Positions 8,544 to 19,095 of a DNA stretch of 64,000 nt are shown piece by piece. The notes under the pieces are model-generated. The model was not told the origin of the DNA, searched no databases, and saw only the letters and a list, made by a program, of their open reading frames with translations. This DNA is from Arenibacter algicola (GTDB lineage: Bacteria > Bacteroidota > Bacteroidia > Flavobacteriales > Flavobacteriaceae). Both the position numbers and the translations under genes were made by a program. How positions within the stretch are numbered: the first letter of the stretch is position 1; every line of letters begins with the position of its first letter. The stretch covers positions 1-64,000 of the forward strand of contig NZ_JPOO01000001.1 in the NCBI RefSeq assembly GCF_000733925.1, in the 5' to 3' direction.

Positions 8544-10292
8544 TTATAAATCCAATTTTAGGTGCAGTTCCTTCAACTGCAAACCGTCAATCGGGGCAGG
8601 GGCATCGATCATGACATCGCGGCCACTATTATTTTTTGGAAAAGCTATAAAATCGCGAATAGTTTCCTGTCCGCCCAAAATGGCCACCAACCTGTCCAAT
8701 CCAAATGCCAATCCCCCATGTGGTGGTGCCCCATATTGAAAGGCATCCATTAAAAACCCAAATTGTGCCTTGGCTTCCTCAGGACTAAAACCAAGATGTC
8801 TAAACATGGTGGCCTGGATCTGCTTATCGTGAATACGTATGGATCCACCGCCAATTTCGTTGCCATTCAACACCAGATCATAGGCATTGGCCTTTACAGC
8901 TCCCGGATCGGTATCCAACAACTCCAATTGTCCAGGTTTGGGAGAGGTAAACGGATGGTGCATGGCATGGTAGTGGCCAGTCTCCTCGTCCAGTTCCAAT
9001 AATGGAAAATCTATTACCCAGAGAGGAGCAAACTCATCCTTTTTGCGTAGCCCTAAACGTTGGGCAATTTCCATTCTAAGTGCGCTTAACTGTGTCCTTG
9101 TTTTATTGGTGTCTCCCGATAGTACGCAAATTAGGTCCCCCGCCTTTGCTCCGGTGGCTTCTGCCCATTTAGCTAAATCTTCCTGATCGTAAAATTTGTC
9201 TACCGAAGATTTGAAGGAGCCGTCGTTGTTATATTTGGCATAGACCATTCCTTTGGCCCCTATTTGAGGTCTTCTTACCCAGTCTACCAGTGCGTCAATT
9301 TCCTTTCGGGTATAGGCCGCTCCCCCGGGGATTGCAATACCCACCACCAATTCGGCCTCGTTAAATATTGCAAAGTCCTTATGTTGGGCAAGGGCGTTAA
9401 GTTCGCCGAATTCCATTCCAAAGCGGATATCCGGTTTATCGTTGCCATATTTTTTCATGGCGTCATCATAAGTCATTCTTGGGAACTTGTCAATAGAGAC
9501 ACCTTTTATTTCTTGTAACAAATGTCTGGTCAGTCCCTCAAAAACATTTAAAATATCTTCCTGTTCCACAAAGGCCATCTCACAGTCGATTTGTGTAAAT
9601 TCCGGTTGCCGGTCTGCCCTAAGGTCTTCGTCCCTAAAGCATTTAACGATCTGGAAGTACTTGTCCATTCCCCCAACCATCAATAATTGTTTAAATGTTT
9701 GGGGAGATTGTGGCAGGGCATAGAACTGGCCTTCGTTCATTCTGCTGGGAACCACAAAATCGCGGGCGCCCTCTGGGGTAGATTTTATCAAATAAGGGGT
9801 TTCCACTTCAATAAAACCTTGGTCTGAGAGATATTTTCTAACCTCAATGGCTACTTTATGCCGAAAAATGAGGTTGTTCTTTACAGGATTTCTACGGATG
9901 TCCAGATATCGGAATTTCATGCGGATATCTTCGCCCCCATCTGTCTGGTCTTCTATGGTGAAAGGCGGCACCAGGGATTTGTTAAGTATTTTGATCTCAG
10001 AGACCAGTACTTCCACATTTCCAGTAGGTATGTTTGGGTTTTTTGAAGTTCTTTCAATTACGGTTCCTTTGACCTGTATCACAAATTCGCGACCCAAGGA
10101 TTTTGCGACTTCCATAATTTCTTTGGAAGAACGTTCCTCATCAAAAATGAGCTGGGTAATACCATATCGATCCCGAAGATCGGCCCATACCACAAAACCT
10201 TTGTCCCTTACTGTTTGTACCCATCCTGACAAGGTTACTTGTGTCTGTTGATGGGTTTCCCGCAATTCACCGCAATTATGACTTCTATACAT
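8544..10292 (-). CDS. aspS: Aspartyl-tRNA synthetase
   Basis: Charges tRNA-Asp (or also tRNA-Asn in non-discriminating forms). The order is the bacterial one: N-terminal OB-fold anticodon-binding domain (VTLSGWVQTVRDKGFVVWADLRDRYG), class II motif 2 (QSPQTFKQLLMVGG...FRDEDLRADRQPEFTQID), the bacterial GAD insertion (about residues 290-420), and motif 3 (GAPPHGGLAFGLDRLVAIL) near the C-terminus. Length 582 is normal. The ATG at 10292 gives the usual MYRSHNCGEL start. The catalytic motifs are intact. Confidence 0.96.
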   Translation of the reverse strand: MYRSHNCGELRETHQQTQVTLSGWVQTVRDKGFVVWADLRDRYGITQLIFDEERSSKEIMEVAKSLGREFVIQVKGTVIERTSKNPNIPTGNVEVLVSEIKILNKSLVPPFTIEDQTDGGEDIRMKFRYLDIRRNPVKNNLIFRHKVAIEVRKYLSDQGFIEVETPYLIKSTPEGARDFVVPSRMNEGQFYALPQSPQTFKQLLMVGGMDKYFQIVKCFRDEDLRADRQPEFTQIDCEMAFVEQEDILNVFEGLTRHLLQEIKGVSIDKFPRMTYDDAMKKYGNDKPDIRFGMEFGELNALAQHKDFAIFNEAELVVGIAIPGGAAYTRKEIDALVDWVRRPQIGAKGMVYAKYNNDGSFKSSVDKFYDQEDLAKWAEATGAKAGDLICVLSGDTNKTRTQLSALRMEIAQRLGLRKKDEFAPLWVIDFPLLELDEETGHYHAMHHPFTSPKPGQLELLDTDPGAVKANAYDLVLNGNEIGGGSIRIHDKQIQATMFRHLGFSPEEAKAQFGFLMDAFQYGAPPHGGLAFGLDRLVAILGGQETIRDFIAFPKNNSGRDVMIDAPAPIDGLQLKELHLKLDL

Positions 10293-10470
10293 TTTTTATA
10301 TCATCTAAGAAAAGGCAAATGTAAGAAGTAATAGGGTAAGCTGAAAAAAATATCCTCAATTGAGAAATTGAAAATTTTGATTACAAAATTTTATCATATT
10401 CTAAATTATTTTAGAGAATATTAACATAACTTATTTATTTTAGTATATAATTCTAACGAAACTTAATAAT

Positions 10471-13443
10471 ATGAAACAGAAATTAATTAAGAAGAACATG
10501 TTCTTATTTTTCTTAATGGCACCTCTGCTATTATTGGCTCAGGATGTTGTTAAGGGAAAGGTAACGGACTCAAGTCTCGGAGATCCACTTCCTGGGGTAA
10601 ATGTGGTCATTAAAGGAACCACTACGGGGACTACTACGGATTTTGATGGTAATTATGAACTTTCGGTCGATAATTTTCCATCCATTCTTGTGTTTTCCTC
10701 CTTGGGGTATGCCTCAAAGGAAATGCAGTTAAGCGGGCCAAGTACTTTAAATGTGGCTTTGGATGAATCTGCAACTGGTTTGGAGGAGGTTGTTGTGACA
10801 GGTCTGGCCACCTCGGTAAAACGAAGTAATGCAGCTAATGCTGTTGCTTCGGTATCTGCAGAGGAGCTAACGGGTAGGACGCCGCCACAAACTTTGGATG
10901 GTGCCTTGGCCGGGAAATTTGCTGGTGCGCAAATTACAGCTGCATCTGGAGCACCTGGGGGCGGTATGTCCGTAAAATTAAGAGGTGTAACCTCCATTAA
11001 TGGGCAAGGTCAACCACTGTATATTATAGATGGGGTATATGTGAACAATAATAGCGTATATGCGGGGGGATTAAACGAAATTTCCAATGCTGCAGGTGGA
11101 GGGGCTTCATCTACGGATTCACAGGATAATGCATCCAACAGAATTGCGGATATTAATCCAGACGACATTCAAAATATCGAGATTCTTAAGGGTGCTTCTG
11201 CCTCCGCAATTTACGGATCTAGGGCAGCGGCCGGTGTAATTATTATCACAACCAAGAAAGGGAAGGCTGGTAAAACAAAAATAAATGTTTCTCAAGCTTT
11301 AGGGTGGAATGAGGCCGTAAACCTGCTTGGACAAAGAAATTGGACTGCGGCCTTGGCAGAGAGTGTTTATGGGGAAGGGGCCTTATATACTGCTGCTGAA
11401 TCTGCGGGAAGACTAAGGGATTATGAGAAGGTGATATATGGGGAAAAGGGTTTTATCACCAATACCAACCTTAGTATTTCAGGTGGGGGCGAAAAGACCT
11501 CATTTTTTGGAAGTTTTACCAATAATGAGGAAGATGGAATTGTTAAAAGGACAGGAGCCTCCAAACAATCGCTTAGGTTAAATGTTGACCATAGGATAAC
11601 AGACGATATTAAATTATCCTTGACCGGAAATTACTTGAAGTCCAGTGCTGATAGGGGATTCTTTAACAATGACAACTCCAATACTACTATAGGAGTTTCC
11701 CTTTTGTTTACTAGACCTTGGGACTATTTGCTTCCCGATGCGGATGGTAATTATCCTGACCACCCTGCTAATTCCTCCAATCAAATTCATACGCGTGATG
11801 TCATGACAAATAATGAATCTGTAAGCCGTTTAATAGCAGGTGGGGCTTTGGATGTTAATTTATTTAGAAATGAAAATCAAAGTTTGAAAATGATTTTAAA
11901 GGCTGGTGTTGATACCTATACCTTAAAAACCACAGTTTTTTTTCCAAGGGAATTGCAGTTTATGAGTCCGGCCGTAGGGGGAGTGGATGGTTTGTCCTCT
12001 GACGGTACTACCCAGAATGCCGATGCGAACTTTTCGGGTTTTTTGGTACACAATTTCCGTACAGATAATGAACTTAGTTTTACTACCCAAGCTGGTGTCA
12101 CCAATGAACAATTTTCCCAAAATACAGTTAGGGTTACTTCTACAGGCTTAATAGCTTCTGAGCAAAATGTGGATCAAGCGGCCAATGTAAAAGTAGATCA
12201 ATTTAGGTTGGAGCAGGAAGATGCCGGTTTTTTCGTTCAGGAAGAAGTTAATTACCAGGATAAAATTGTGGGAACTCTCGGTATAAGGGGAGATAAATCT
12301 TCCAACAATGGCGATGCCAATAAGTTGTTTTACTATCCAAAAGCTTCATTGGCGGCAAATATTCACAACTTCGATTTTTGGAATATTGAGGCAATGAATC
12401 AATTGAAATTGAGGGCAGCATACGGGGAAGCAGGTAACTTTGCTCCCAATGGGGCATTATTTACAACGTATATCAACTCTTTAATAAGTGGTAATGTAGG
12501 GATTATTACTCCTGCAACCCTTGGAGATCCATCTATACAGCCAGAAAGACAAAAGGAATTTGAAATAGGTCTGGATGCTGGATTTTTTAACAACAAGGTA
12601 ACCTTGGAATTCACTTGGTATAATAAAAAAGTGGAAGACCTTATTCTCCAAGCGGACAACGAACCATCTTCGGGTTATACCTTCCGTTGGGCCAATGCCG
12701 GTGCTCTGGAAAATAAAGGAGCGGAAATAGGTTTAAACGTAAATGCTTTTGATTCTGAAAATTTTTCTTGGGATTCCGGTATAATTTGGTTTAGGAATAG
12801 ATCCGAAATAACAGAATTAACCGTGGCGTCTTTTGATACCCAAGGTTTTGGTACTGGTTTGGGGACATTTAGGATAGAAGAGGGTAAAAGTGCCACACAG
12901 ATTGTTGGTAATGACGAAAATGGTAACGTTGTGGCATTAGGAGATGCCGAGCCCGATTTTCAAATGTCCTTCAACAATAATTTCAAATACAAAGATTTTA
13001 CCTTATCGTTTTTTTGGCATTGGAAGAAAGGGGGAGATAATGTAAACCTTAGTAGGCTGCTCTCGGATTTTGGCAATACTAGTGCCGATTATGATAAGAT
13101 GAATTTGGACCCATCAGGTACCTTGAATAATGGAGATTATAGAAAAAGTGCATTTGGTGGGGGTTTTGCCGATCCCTTTGTGGAAGATGCATCTTATTTG
13201 AAATTAAGGGAGATAGGGTTGTATTATAACCTTCCGGAAAATGCGCTCCAGAAACTTTTTAATGGCAATGTTTCCAATGTAAAAGTTGGACTTTCCGGAC
13301 ACAATATCATCAATATTTTTGATTATAATAGCTATGATCCAGAAGTTTCCAATTTTGGATCGACTGCTGCAGGAATAGGAATTGAGGTAGCACCATTTCC
13401 ATCGTCCAAACGATTCATGTTTCACTTGTCAATTGGACTTTAA
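10471..13443 (+). CDS. SusC-type TonB-linked outer-membrane transporter
   Basis: An outer-membrane beta-barrel that imports oligomers with its SusD partner using TonB energy. The 990-residue protein has a signal peptide ending LLLLAQ, a CarboxypepD_reg-like domain (about 24-105: VVKGKVTDSSLGDPLPGVNV..., TTTDFDGNYEL), the plug with the SusC signature LRGVTSINGQGQPLYIIDGVY, and a barrel ending in an aromatic-rich C-terminus. It starts 18 bases before susD in one operon. Upstream 10300-10470 is very AT-rich; I could not identify a convincing -7 element there. No glycoside hydrolase, sulfatase or sensor is adjacent, so the substrate cannot be named. Confidence 0.93.
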   Translation: MKQKLIKKNMFLFFLMAPLLLLAQDVVKGKVTDSSLGDPLPGVNVVIKGTTTGTTTDFDGNYELSVDNFPSILVFSSLGYASKEMQLSGPSTLNVALDESATGLEEVVVTGLATSVKRSNAANAVASVSAEELTGRTPPQTLDGALAGKFAGAQITAASGAPGGGMSVKLRGVTSINGQGQPLYIIDGVYVNNNSVYAGGLNEISNAAGGGASSTDSQDNASNRIADINPDDIQNIEILKGASASAIYGSRAAAGVIIITTKKGKAGKTKINVSQALGWNEAVNLLGQRNWTAALAESVYGEGALYTAAESAGRLRDYEKVIYGEKGFITNTNLSISGGGEKTSFFGSFTNNEEDGIVKRTGASKQSLRLNVDHRITDDIKLSLTGNYLKSSADRGFFNNDNSNTTIGVSLLFTRPWDYLLPDADGNYPDHPANSSNQIHTRDVMTNNESVSRLIAGGALDVNLFRNENQSLKMILKAGVDTYTLKTTVFFPRELQFMSPAVGGVDGLSSDGTTQNADANFSGFLVHNFRTDNELSFTTQAGVTNEQFSQNTVRVTSTGLIASEQNVDQAANVKVDQFRLEQEDAGFFVQEEVNYQDKIVGTLGIRGDKSSNNGDANKLFYYPKASLAANIHNFDFWNIEAMNQLKLRAAYGEAGNFAPNGALFTTYINSLISGNVGIITPATLGDPSIQPERQKEFEIGLDAGFFNNKVTLEFTWYNKKVEDLILQADNEPSSGYTFRWANAGALENKGAEIGLNVNAFDSENFSWDSGIIWFRNRSEITELTVASFDTQGFGTGLGTFRIEEGKSATQIVGNDENGNVVALGDAEPDFQMSFNNNFKYKDFTLSFFWHWKKGGDNVNLSRLLSDFGNTSADYDKMNLDPSGTLNNGDYRKSAFGGGFADPFVEDASYLKLREIGLYYNLPENALQKLFNGNVSNVKVGLSGHNIINIFDYNSYDPEVSNFGSTAAGIGIEVAPFPSSKRFMFHLSIGL

Positions 13444-13461
13444 TAATTAAAAAAAAATAAT

Positions 13462-14742
13462 ATGAAAATCGCAATTAGAATAAAAGTTCTATTTATGACC
13501 ATGATCGGATTTCTGGTTTTTGGTTGTACTATTGAAGATGGGAAAGATCTGAATGGACCAGAAACAGTATCCATTTCGGACGGAGTTTCCAGACCGGAAT
13601 TGCCTCAAGTGGTATCTGGAATTTTAGCCGATATGAGAGATCGATTGAATACTCAGGTAGATGTTATTTCTGTAGTAGGAAGGGATTATTGGAGACATCA
13701 AAGTTCCGATCCCAGATGGACCGGAGATCTTATGACGGGTGTATTGGATGACAACGCCTTTTATCTTACAACCCCATATGCCGCCAGATATGCGGTGGTA
13801 AAGGAATGTAACCTTTTGTTGGAAGGACTGGAGAACACTACAACTGATTTTTCGGAAGCCGAGAAAAGTGCTATTAGGGGATTTGCCAATACCATAAAAG
13901 CTCATGAACTGTTGACAGTGTTAAACATGTTATATCAAAATGGTATACGCACTGATGTGGCCGATCCTGATAATTTGGGAGGTTTTGAGGGCTATGATGC
14001 CGCACTTAACACCATTTTGGGCTTGTTAAATAGTGCTGCCACTGATTTGGCAACAGGTGGGGATGTATCCCCAAATACTTTGGGTGTGTCCTATTTGGAA
14101 TTCAATAGGGCATTGACAGCAAGGGTGGCCGCTTATCAAGGAAATAATTCATTGGTATTAAGTGCTCTGGATGATTCTTTCATGGACTTCGCGGGAGACA
14201 TGTACCTAGGAGCATATTACCAATTTTCGGCAGCGGGTTCGGATGAATTAAATCAATTATTTTTTGCCAAGAATTCCACTGGGGCCAACGCTAGAATAGC
14301 GCATCCTGATTTTGTTAATTCCGCTGAGGCAGGGGATAATAGGTTGGATAAGGCAGTTTTAAGAACAGATGGACCTCTGAATATTGGGGGTTTAACTCCT
14401 GGCACCCATGATGTATATATTTATGAGTCCAACACGGACCCTGTGGCCATGATCAGAAATGAGGAGTTAATTCTTTTATATGCCGAGGCTAATATGACAG
14501 ATAACCCAGGAGAAGCTGAAATGGCTATCAATGTGGTGAGAAATGCTGCTGGACTTGGCCCAGTCCTTCCAGGTAGTGTGGATGAGGACAGACTTTTGTA
14601 TGAAAGGAGATATTCCTTATTTGCAGAGGGTCATCGCTGGATAGATTTAAGAAGGTTTGATAGGCTGGATGAGTTGGTAATAGATAGGGCAGGAGACAAT
14701 AGGGTGACACAATTTCCTATCCCACAGAATGAAGGTCAATAA
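13462..14742 (+). CDS. SusD/RagB-type surface nutrient-binding lipoprotein
   Basis: The lid lipoprotein of a SusC/SusD transporter. The signal peptide ends in a lipobox LVFGC with Cys22. The SusD fold is seen in the N-terminal helical region (AARYAVVKECNLLLEGLEN, AIRGFANTIKAHELLTVL) and the C-terminal hallmark RNEELILLYAEANM...AINVVRNAAG...LLYERRYSLFAEGHRWIDLRR. At 426 residues it is on the short side but complete. A strong hairpin follows it and ends the operon. Confidence 0.93.
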   Translation: MKIAIRIKVLFMTMIGFLVFGCTIEDGKDLNGPETVSISDGVSRPELPQVVSGILADMRDRLNTQVDVISVVGRDYWRHQSSDPRWTGDLMTGVLDDNAFYLTTPYAARYAVVKECNLLLEGLENTTTDFSEAEKSAIRGFANTIKAHELLTVLNMLYQNGIRTDVADPDNLGGFEGYDAALNTILGLLNSAATDLATGGDVSPNTLGVSYLEFNRALTARVAAYQGNNSLVLSALDDSFMDFAGDMYLGAYYQFSAAGSDELNQLFFAKNSTGANARIAHPDFVNSAEAGDNRLDKAVLRTDGPLNIGGLTPGTHDVYIYESNTDPVAMIRNEELILLYAEANMTDNPGEAEMAINVVRNAAGLGPVLPGSVDEDRLLYERRYSLFAEGHRWIDLRRFDRLDELVIDRAGDNRVTQFPIPQNEGQ

Positions 14743-14780
14743 TTTGGCGATGTAATGTATCAAAATATCGATTAAAACAG

Positions 14781-14807
14781 AAACTCCCTTTTTTAGGGAG
14801 TTTTTTT
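14781..14807 (+). terminator. Terminator of the susCD operon
   Basis: Stem AAACTCCCT (14781-14789) / AGGGAGTTT (14795-14803) followed by a T-run. Confidence 0.85.
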
Positions 14808-14942
14808 GTTTTGTAAACCTCTAAAAAACAAGTATTTAATGTTTCAATGTAAATTTAATGTTAACTAAAGGTTTATTTTTCGTAAAATATATGTATCTTT
14901 ATTTCGTTAAGAGATTATAGATAAACATAAAATCCCAAAAAA

Positions 14943-15293
14943 ATGAAAGGAATAACACTAATTTTTGCACTAATATTTTCAGTTGTAATCAACGCACAAG
15001 ATATAAAGCCTGTTTTTGAACAAGATGGTGAAATGTTAAAAGCCACCTATTATCATGATAATGGAGTAGTTTCCCAAGAAGGTCAATTTTTAAACGGAAA
15101 ACTTCATGGAGAATGGAAGATGTTTGCTGAAGATGGGAAGAAAATCGCCATGGGTGAATATACCGAAGGAAAGAAAACAGGAAAATGGTTCTTCTGGGAT
15201 GCAAAGAAATTAAAAGAAGTAGATTTTGTTGACAGTAAAATCGCCAATGTAACCGAATGGAACAGTATGGGCCAATTAGCGGTGAATAAATAA
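14943..15293 (+). CDS. Secreted MORN-repeat protein
   Basis: A 116-residue secreted protein with a signal peptide ending VVINAQ. The body has about three MORN-like repeats of the pattern (Y/G)xxGxxxGxW: GQFLNGKLHGEWKMFAEDGK, GEYTEGKKTGKWFFWD and a degenerate last unit. Such repeats are widespread in Bacteroidota exported proteins (often labelled YwqK-like antitoxin). No partner toxin is adjacent, so an antitoxin role is not supported. It is monocistronic with its own terminator. Confidence 0.8.
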   Translation: MKGITLIFALIFSVVINAQDIKPVFEQDGEMLKATYYHDNGVVSQEGQFLNGKLHGEWKMFAEDGKKIAMGEYTEGKKTGKWFFWDAKKLKEVDFVDSKIANVTEWNSMGQLAVNK

Positions 15294-15312
15294 TATTTTT
15301 TTTTAGCATTGG

Positions 15313-15341
15313 AAACCCGGCGTATATCGCCGGGTTTTTTT
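15313..15341 (+). terminator. Strong intrinsic terminator
   Basis: A perfect 10-bp GC-rich stem (AAACCCGGCG at 15313-15322, CGCCGGGTTT at 15328-15337), loop TATAT, then seven T. Confidence 0.92.
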
Positions 15342-15399
15342 GTTTTGGATCTTACCGGAATACGTTAACGAGCATATTATTCGTAAAAGGGAAAAGTGT

Positions 15400-15519
15400 A
15401 TGGACTATAATTTTGCTTCCAAAATCCAATGTATAGGTATTGCCTTAGGCCTAGTTTTCCTTAATGGCTCCGGAGCCGATAATACCCCGGGTATTTCTCC
15501 AACAGGATATTGGAATTGA
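15400..15519 (+). other. Possible small ORF (39 codons)
   Basis: In the otherwise gene-free stretch 15342-15545 there is an ATG-initiated 39-codon ORF with a hydrophobic core (IGIALGLVFL) and a polar tail. It might be a small secreted peptide or the remains of a gene. No family recognised and no clear ribosome binding site. Confidence 0.2.
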
Positions 15520-15545
15520 TAGAATAAGTACAGGTATAGTGCAAA

Positions 15546-15580
15546 AAAAGGAGTCTGTTTTATTAAAACAGGCTCCTTTT
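15546..15580 (-). terminator. Terminator of the RND efflux operon
   Basis: A near-perfect 16-bp inverted repeat (15546-15561 and 15565-15580, one mismatch) with a 3-base loop. It is followed on the minus strand by T residues, 20 bases beyond the RND stop codon. Confidence 0.85.
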
Positions 15581-15599
15581 GGAATTGGTTGCAAATAAC

Positions 15600-18500
15600 C
15601 TAGGCCGCTGCAACTTTCTCAGTTTTTGGCTTACCAATGCCCCTTAGGGCTATTTTCATCCTGTAGGTAATATTAAATAGTACAGGAACAATGATCAACG
15701 TTAGGAAGGTGGCTACTATCAATCCAAAGATTACCGTCCAGGCCAATGGTCCCCAAAATACCACGTTGTCCCCACCCACGTATATATGCGGGTTAAATTC
15801 CGAAAACAAGGCAAAGAAGTCGATATTTAATCCTATTGCCAAGGGGATCAATCCCAATACGGTGGTAATTGCAGTTAGAAGAACCGGTCTAAGCCTGGCT
15901 TTTCCTCCCTTAATGATGGCTTCTGTTGCATCTTCCCTTGTCAATAAGGCTTTGTCATCCATGCCTAGTTTTACCTTCCTACGGTCTATAAGAATCTGGG
16001 TATAGTCCAAAAGAACCACCCCATTGTTCACCACGATACCTGCCAAGGAAATTATTCCCATCATCGTCATCATGATGACAAAAGACCAACCTGTAATCAT
16101 TAGACCTCCAAATACCCCAATAAAACTTAGGAAAATGGCAATCATAATGATCAGTGGCTTGGAAATACCGCCAAACTGAAATATCAATATCAACATAATA
16201 AGGCCCAATCCGGTGAAAAATGCGCCTACAAGGAACATCATCTGTTTGTTCTGCTCCTCTATCTGCCCGGTATAGTCAATTTTAATATCGGCAGGAAGGT
16301 TTTTAAATTCTTCCATTTCCTTTTGGATCTCGGCAACAATGGCCGCCGCATCCGTAAAACCAGGTTGAAGTCCGGAATATACGGTAACTACACGTTTATT
16401 GTCCCTGTGCTTAATGGCACTAAAGGCCGACGTATTTCTTTCGCTGGCCACGGCAGAAATAGGAATTTCCTTGATTTTGCCCGTAGATTGGTCCCTAAAA
16501 ATGATATTTTGGTTGAAAAGGGCACTTTTATTATATCTTAAATCTTCGCTAAATCGGACATTGATATCGAAATCATCTCCATCTTCCTTAAAAACCCCGG
16601 CTTTTTCACCAAATAAGGCCCTGCGCAACTGGTTCCCCACTTGCCCTACAGAAACCCCTAGTTCACCTGCCTTCTTACGGTCTACGGCTACCTGCATGGA
16701 AGGCTTGCTTTTGTTTACGTCGATTTTTATTTCTTCTATACCAGCGATATTTTTGGTATTGATGAAGTTTCTAATGTCTTCCGCGGTATTGATCAATTGG
16801 TCGTAATCTTTTCCTTCCAATTCAATGTTGATAGGATAACCAGCCGGAGGGCCATTGGCCTCTTTTTCCACCGAAATGGCTACACCGGGATAAACACCGC
16901 TTAGTCCGGCCTGAACCTTGGCACGGATGTCCTCCGTGTTTACTCCCCGCCTATATTTAAATTCACTGAAGTTGACAGTAATTTTGCCCTTATGGGGCAT
17001 TTCGGCAGAAGAACCCCCATCGGCCAATGGGTTACCGGCGCCTTCGCCAACTTGGGATACGGCTGTGGTAACAATAAAGTTGTCCCCGTTGTAGAAATAA
17101 GTTTCGTCATTGACAATGCCATAGACCTTTTTTTCTATGTCAAGGGTAATTTCATTGGTCTTTTCTATGGCCGTACCTTCAGGGTATTCTATATAGACAT
17201 ATATTTCATTGGGGATATTGTCCGGGAAGAATTCTATTTTGGTCCTTCCACTGCCTACGGACATACCGAACAGCATAAACACAACAACCAGTAGCATTGC
17301 TGTTATTCCAAAATACCAGTATACATTTTTCCCCCTTAAGGCATGTACAAGTCTTTTTTCGTACCAGTTTTCAAAACGGGTCATCGTATTTTTTTGAAAG
17401 CGAAGGGCCCATTTTTTCAATACATATTTGTAAATCCAAAACATAGCCGCCGTTAAGATCATTACAGAGCCAAGTCCTCTCATTGCCCCACCGAACAACA
17501 GTATCAATAGCCCAAGACCGCCCATAACAATGCTTATGCGAATCAGCTGTTTTCTGGTCAGTTCTTTTTCATCCGTATCCATAAAATTGGAAACCAACAT
17601 GGAGTTCATAAATATGGCTACAAACAGAGAGGATCCCAATACTACCGACAAGGTAATTGGAAAATAGATCATAAACTGTCCAAATATCCCAGGCCATAGA
17701 CCTAGCGGAACAAAGGCTGCGACAGTGGTGGCCGTGGAAATAATAATAGGAAAGGCAATTTCACCAATTCCTTTTTTCGCGGCTTCAATTCGCGGCATTC
17801 CCTCATCCATTAGACGATACACGTTTTCTACCACTACAATACCATTATCTACCAACATTCCCAGTCCCATGATCATTCCAAATAAAATCATGGTATTAAG
17901 TGTGTAGCCCAACCAGGACAGGATCATAAAGGACATAAACATGGACATGGGTATCGCAAAGCCGACAAAAAGGGCGTTGCGGAACCCTAAGAAGAACATT
18001 AGGACCCCTACCACCAAAATAATTCCGAAAATAATATTGTTTACCAAGTCATCTACCTGGTTAAGCGTTCTTGTGGAAGAATCGTTGGCAATGGAAATGT
18101 GAAGATCGGGAGGGAAATAGTTGGCCTTTGTGGTCTTGACAATTTCCTTGATTTGATCTGATGCCGAAATGGCATTTTGGCCTGCGCGTTTTTTAACATC
18201 CAACATCACAACGCTTTCCCCAAATTCCCTGGCATAGGTGGTTTTATCCTTTTCATCAAAATAAATAGAGGCAATATCTTTAAGGTAAACGGCCCCATTC
18301 TCGGATTTAACCACAAAATCGTTGAGTTGGCTTGGATTTTCTATCTCCCCTAAAATACGTATGGTACGGCGTTGGCCACCTATCTTTAAATTTCCTGCGG
18401 ACATGGTCATGTTTCCATTTCCAATAGCCTGCATTACATCGTCAAAACTAACCTTGGCAGCCATCATTTTATAGACATCTACCGCAACCTCCACTTCTTT

Positions 18501-19088
18501 TTCCTGTGCTCCACGGATGTCGGCCTTCTTTACTTCCGGGAGATTTTCAATCTCGTCCTGCAGGTATTCGGCATACTCCTTTAGTTTTTCTACCGGATAA
18601 TCCCCGGTAAAATTGATGTTCATAATAGGAACTTCTTCAGAAAAATTTAGATCGAACACATTGGGCTCTACCTTGGCTCCGTTAAAGGTGGGCCAGTCTT
18701 CACTAGCTTTTTCACCATCAACCTCATCCTTTACCTTTTGTTTTGCCGCTTCTACGGTAATTTCTTCGTCGAACTCAACCGTGATAATGGAATAATCCTC
18801 CTGTGAGGTGGAAATAATTTCCACCACATTGCTAATATTCTTTAATTCATCCTCCAAAGGATCTGTTATCAACCTTTCTATATCCTCCGCCGTATTTCCG
18901 GGATAGGGGGTACTTATATAAATCTTGGTCTCTATGATCTCTGGGAAGTCTTCTCTTGGCATGGCCAGATAGGAGGAAAAACCGATCCATAGAAAGATAC
19001 CGATCATTACATAAATAACCGATGGGTTATCTATTGCCCAGGACGATAAACTAAATTCTTTGTCTGCGTTTTTTTGTAGTTTGCTCAT
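15600..19088 (-). CDS. RND efflux pump, inner-membrane permease
   Basis: The proton-driven inner-membrane subunit of a tripartite efflux pump. The 1162-residue protein has the RND layout: a first transmembrane helix near residue 25, a large periplasmic loop (about 45-340), helices 2-6 with the RND motif GMIMGLGMLVDNGIVVVENVYR (helix 4), a second loop, and C-terminal helices. In helix 4 the first Asp of the proton-relay pair is kept and the second is Asn, as in many divergent HAE-like pumps. It is longer than AcrB (about 1050); extra helices around residues 510-570 are visible. It is the last gene of the tetR-tolC-MFP-RND operon, 7 bases after the adaptor. Substrate unknown. Confidence 0.93.
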   Translation of the reverse strand: MSKLQKNADKEFSLSSWAIDNPSVIYVMIGIFLWIGFSSYLAMPREDFPEIIETKIYISTPYPGNTAEDIERLITDPLEDELKNISNVVEIISTSQEDYSIITVEFDEEITVEAAKQKVKDEVDGEKASEDWPTFNGAKVEPNVFDLNFSEEVPIMNINFTGDYPVEKLKEYAEYLQDEIENLPEVKKADIRGAQEKEVEVAVDVYKMMAAKVSFDDVMQAIGNGNMTMSAGNLKIGGQRRTIRILGEIENPSQLNDFVVKSENGAVYLKDIASIYFDEKDKTTYAREFGESVVMLDVKKRAGQNAISASDQIKEIVKTTKANYFPPDLHISIANDSSTRTLNQVDDLVNNIIFGIILVVGVLMFFLGFRNALFVGFAIPMSMFMSFMILSWLGYTLNTMILFGMIMGLGMLVDNGIVVVENVYRLMDEGMPRIEAAKKGIGEIAFPIIISTATTVAAFVPLGLWPGIFGQFMIYFPITLSVVLGSSLFVAIFMNSMLVSNFMDTDEKELTRKQLIRISIVMGGLGLLILLFGGAMRGLGSVMILTAAMFWIYKYVLKKWALRFQKNTMTRFENWYEKRLVHALRGKNVYWYFGITAMLLVVVFMLFGMSVGSGRTKIEFFPDNIPNEIYVYIEYPEGTAIEKTNEITLDIEKKVYGIVNDETYFYNGDNFIVTTAVSQVGEGAGNPLADGGSSAEMPHKGKITVNFSEFKYRRGVNTEDIRAKVQAGLSGVYPGVAISVEKEANGPPAGYPINIELEGKDYDQLINTAEDIRNFINTKNIAGIEEIKIDVNKSKPSMQVAVDRKKAGELGVSVGQVGNQLRRALFGEKAGVFKEDGDDFDINVRFSEDLRYNKSALFNQNIIFRDQSTGKIKEIPISAVASERNTSAFSAIKHRDNKRVVTVYSGLQPGFTDAAAIVAEIQKEMEEFKNLPADIKIDYTGQIEEQNKQMMFLVGAFFTGLGLIMLILIFQFGGISKPLIIMIAIFLSFIGVFGGLMITGWSFVIMMTMMGIISLAGIVVNNGVVLLDYTQILIDRRKVKLGMDDKALLTREDATEAIIKGGKARLRPVLLTAITTVLGLIPLAIGLNIDFFALFSEFNPHIYVGGDNVVFWGPLAWTVIFGLIVATFLTLIIVPVLFNITYRMKIALRGIGKPKTEKVAAA

Positions 19089-19095
19089 GGACTTT

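Noticed and set aside
10471..14742. Polysaccharide utilisation locus
   Set aside because: Only the SusC/SusD pair is present; no hydrolase, sulfatase, lyase or sensor regulator is adjacent.
14943..15293. Antitoxin of a toxin-antitoxin pair
   Set aside because: The protein is secreted, consists of MORN repeats and has no toxin partner.
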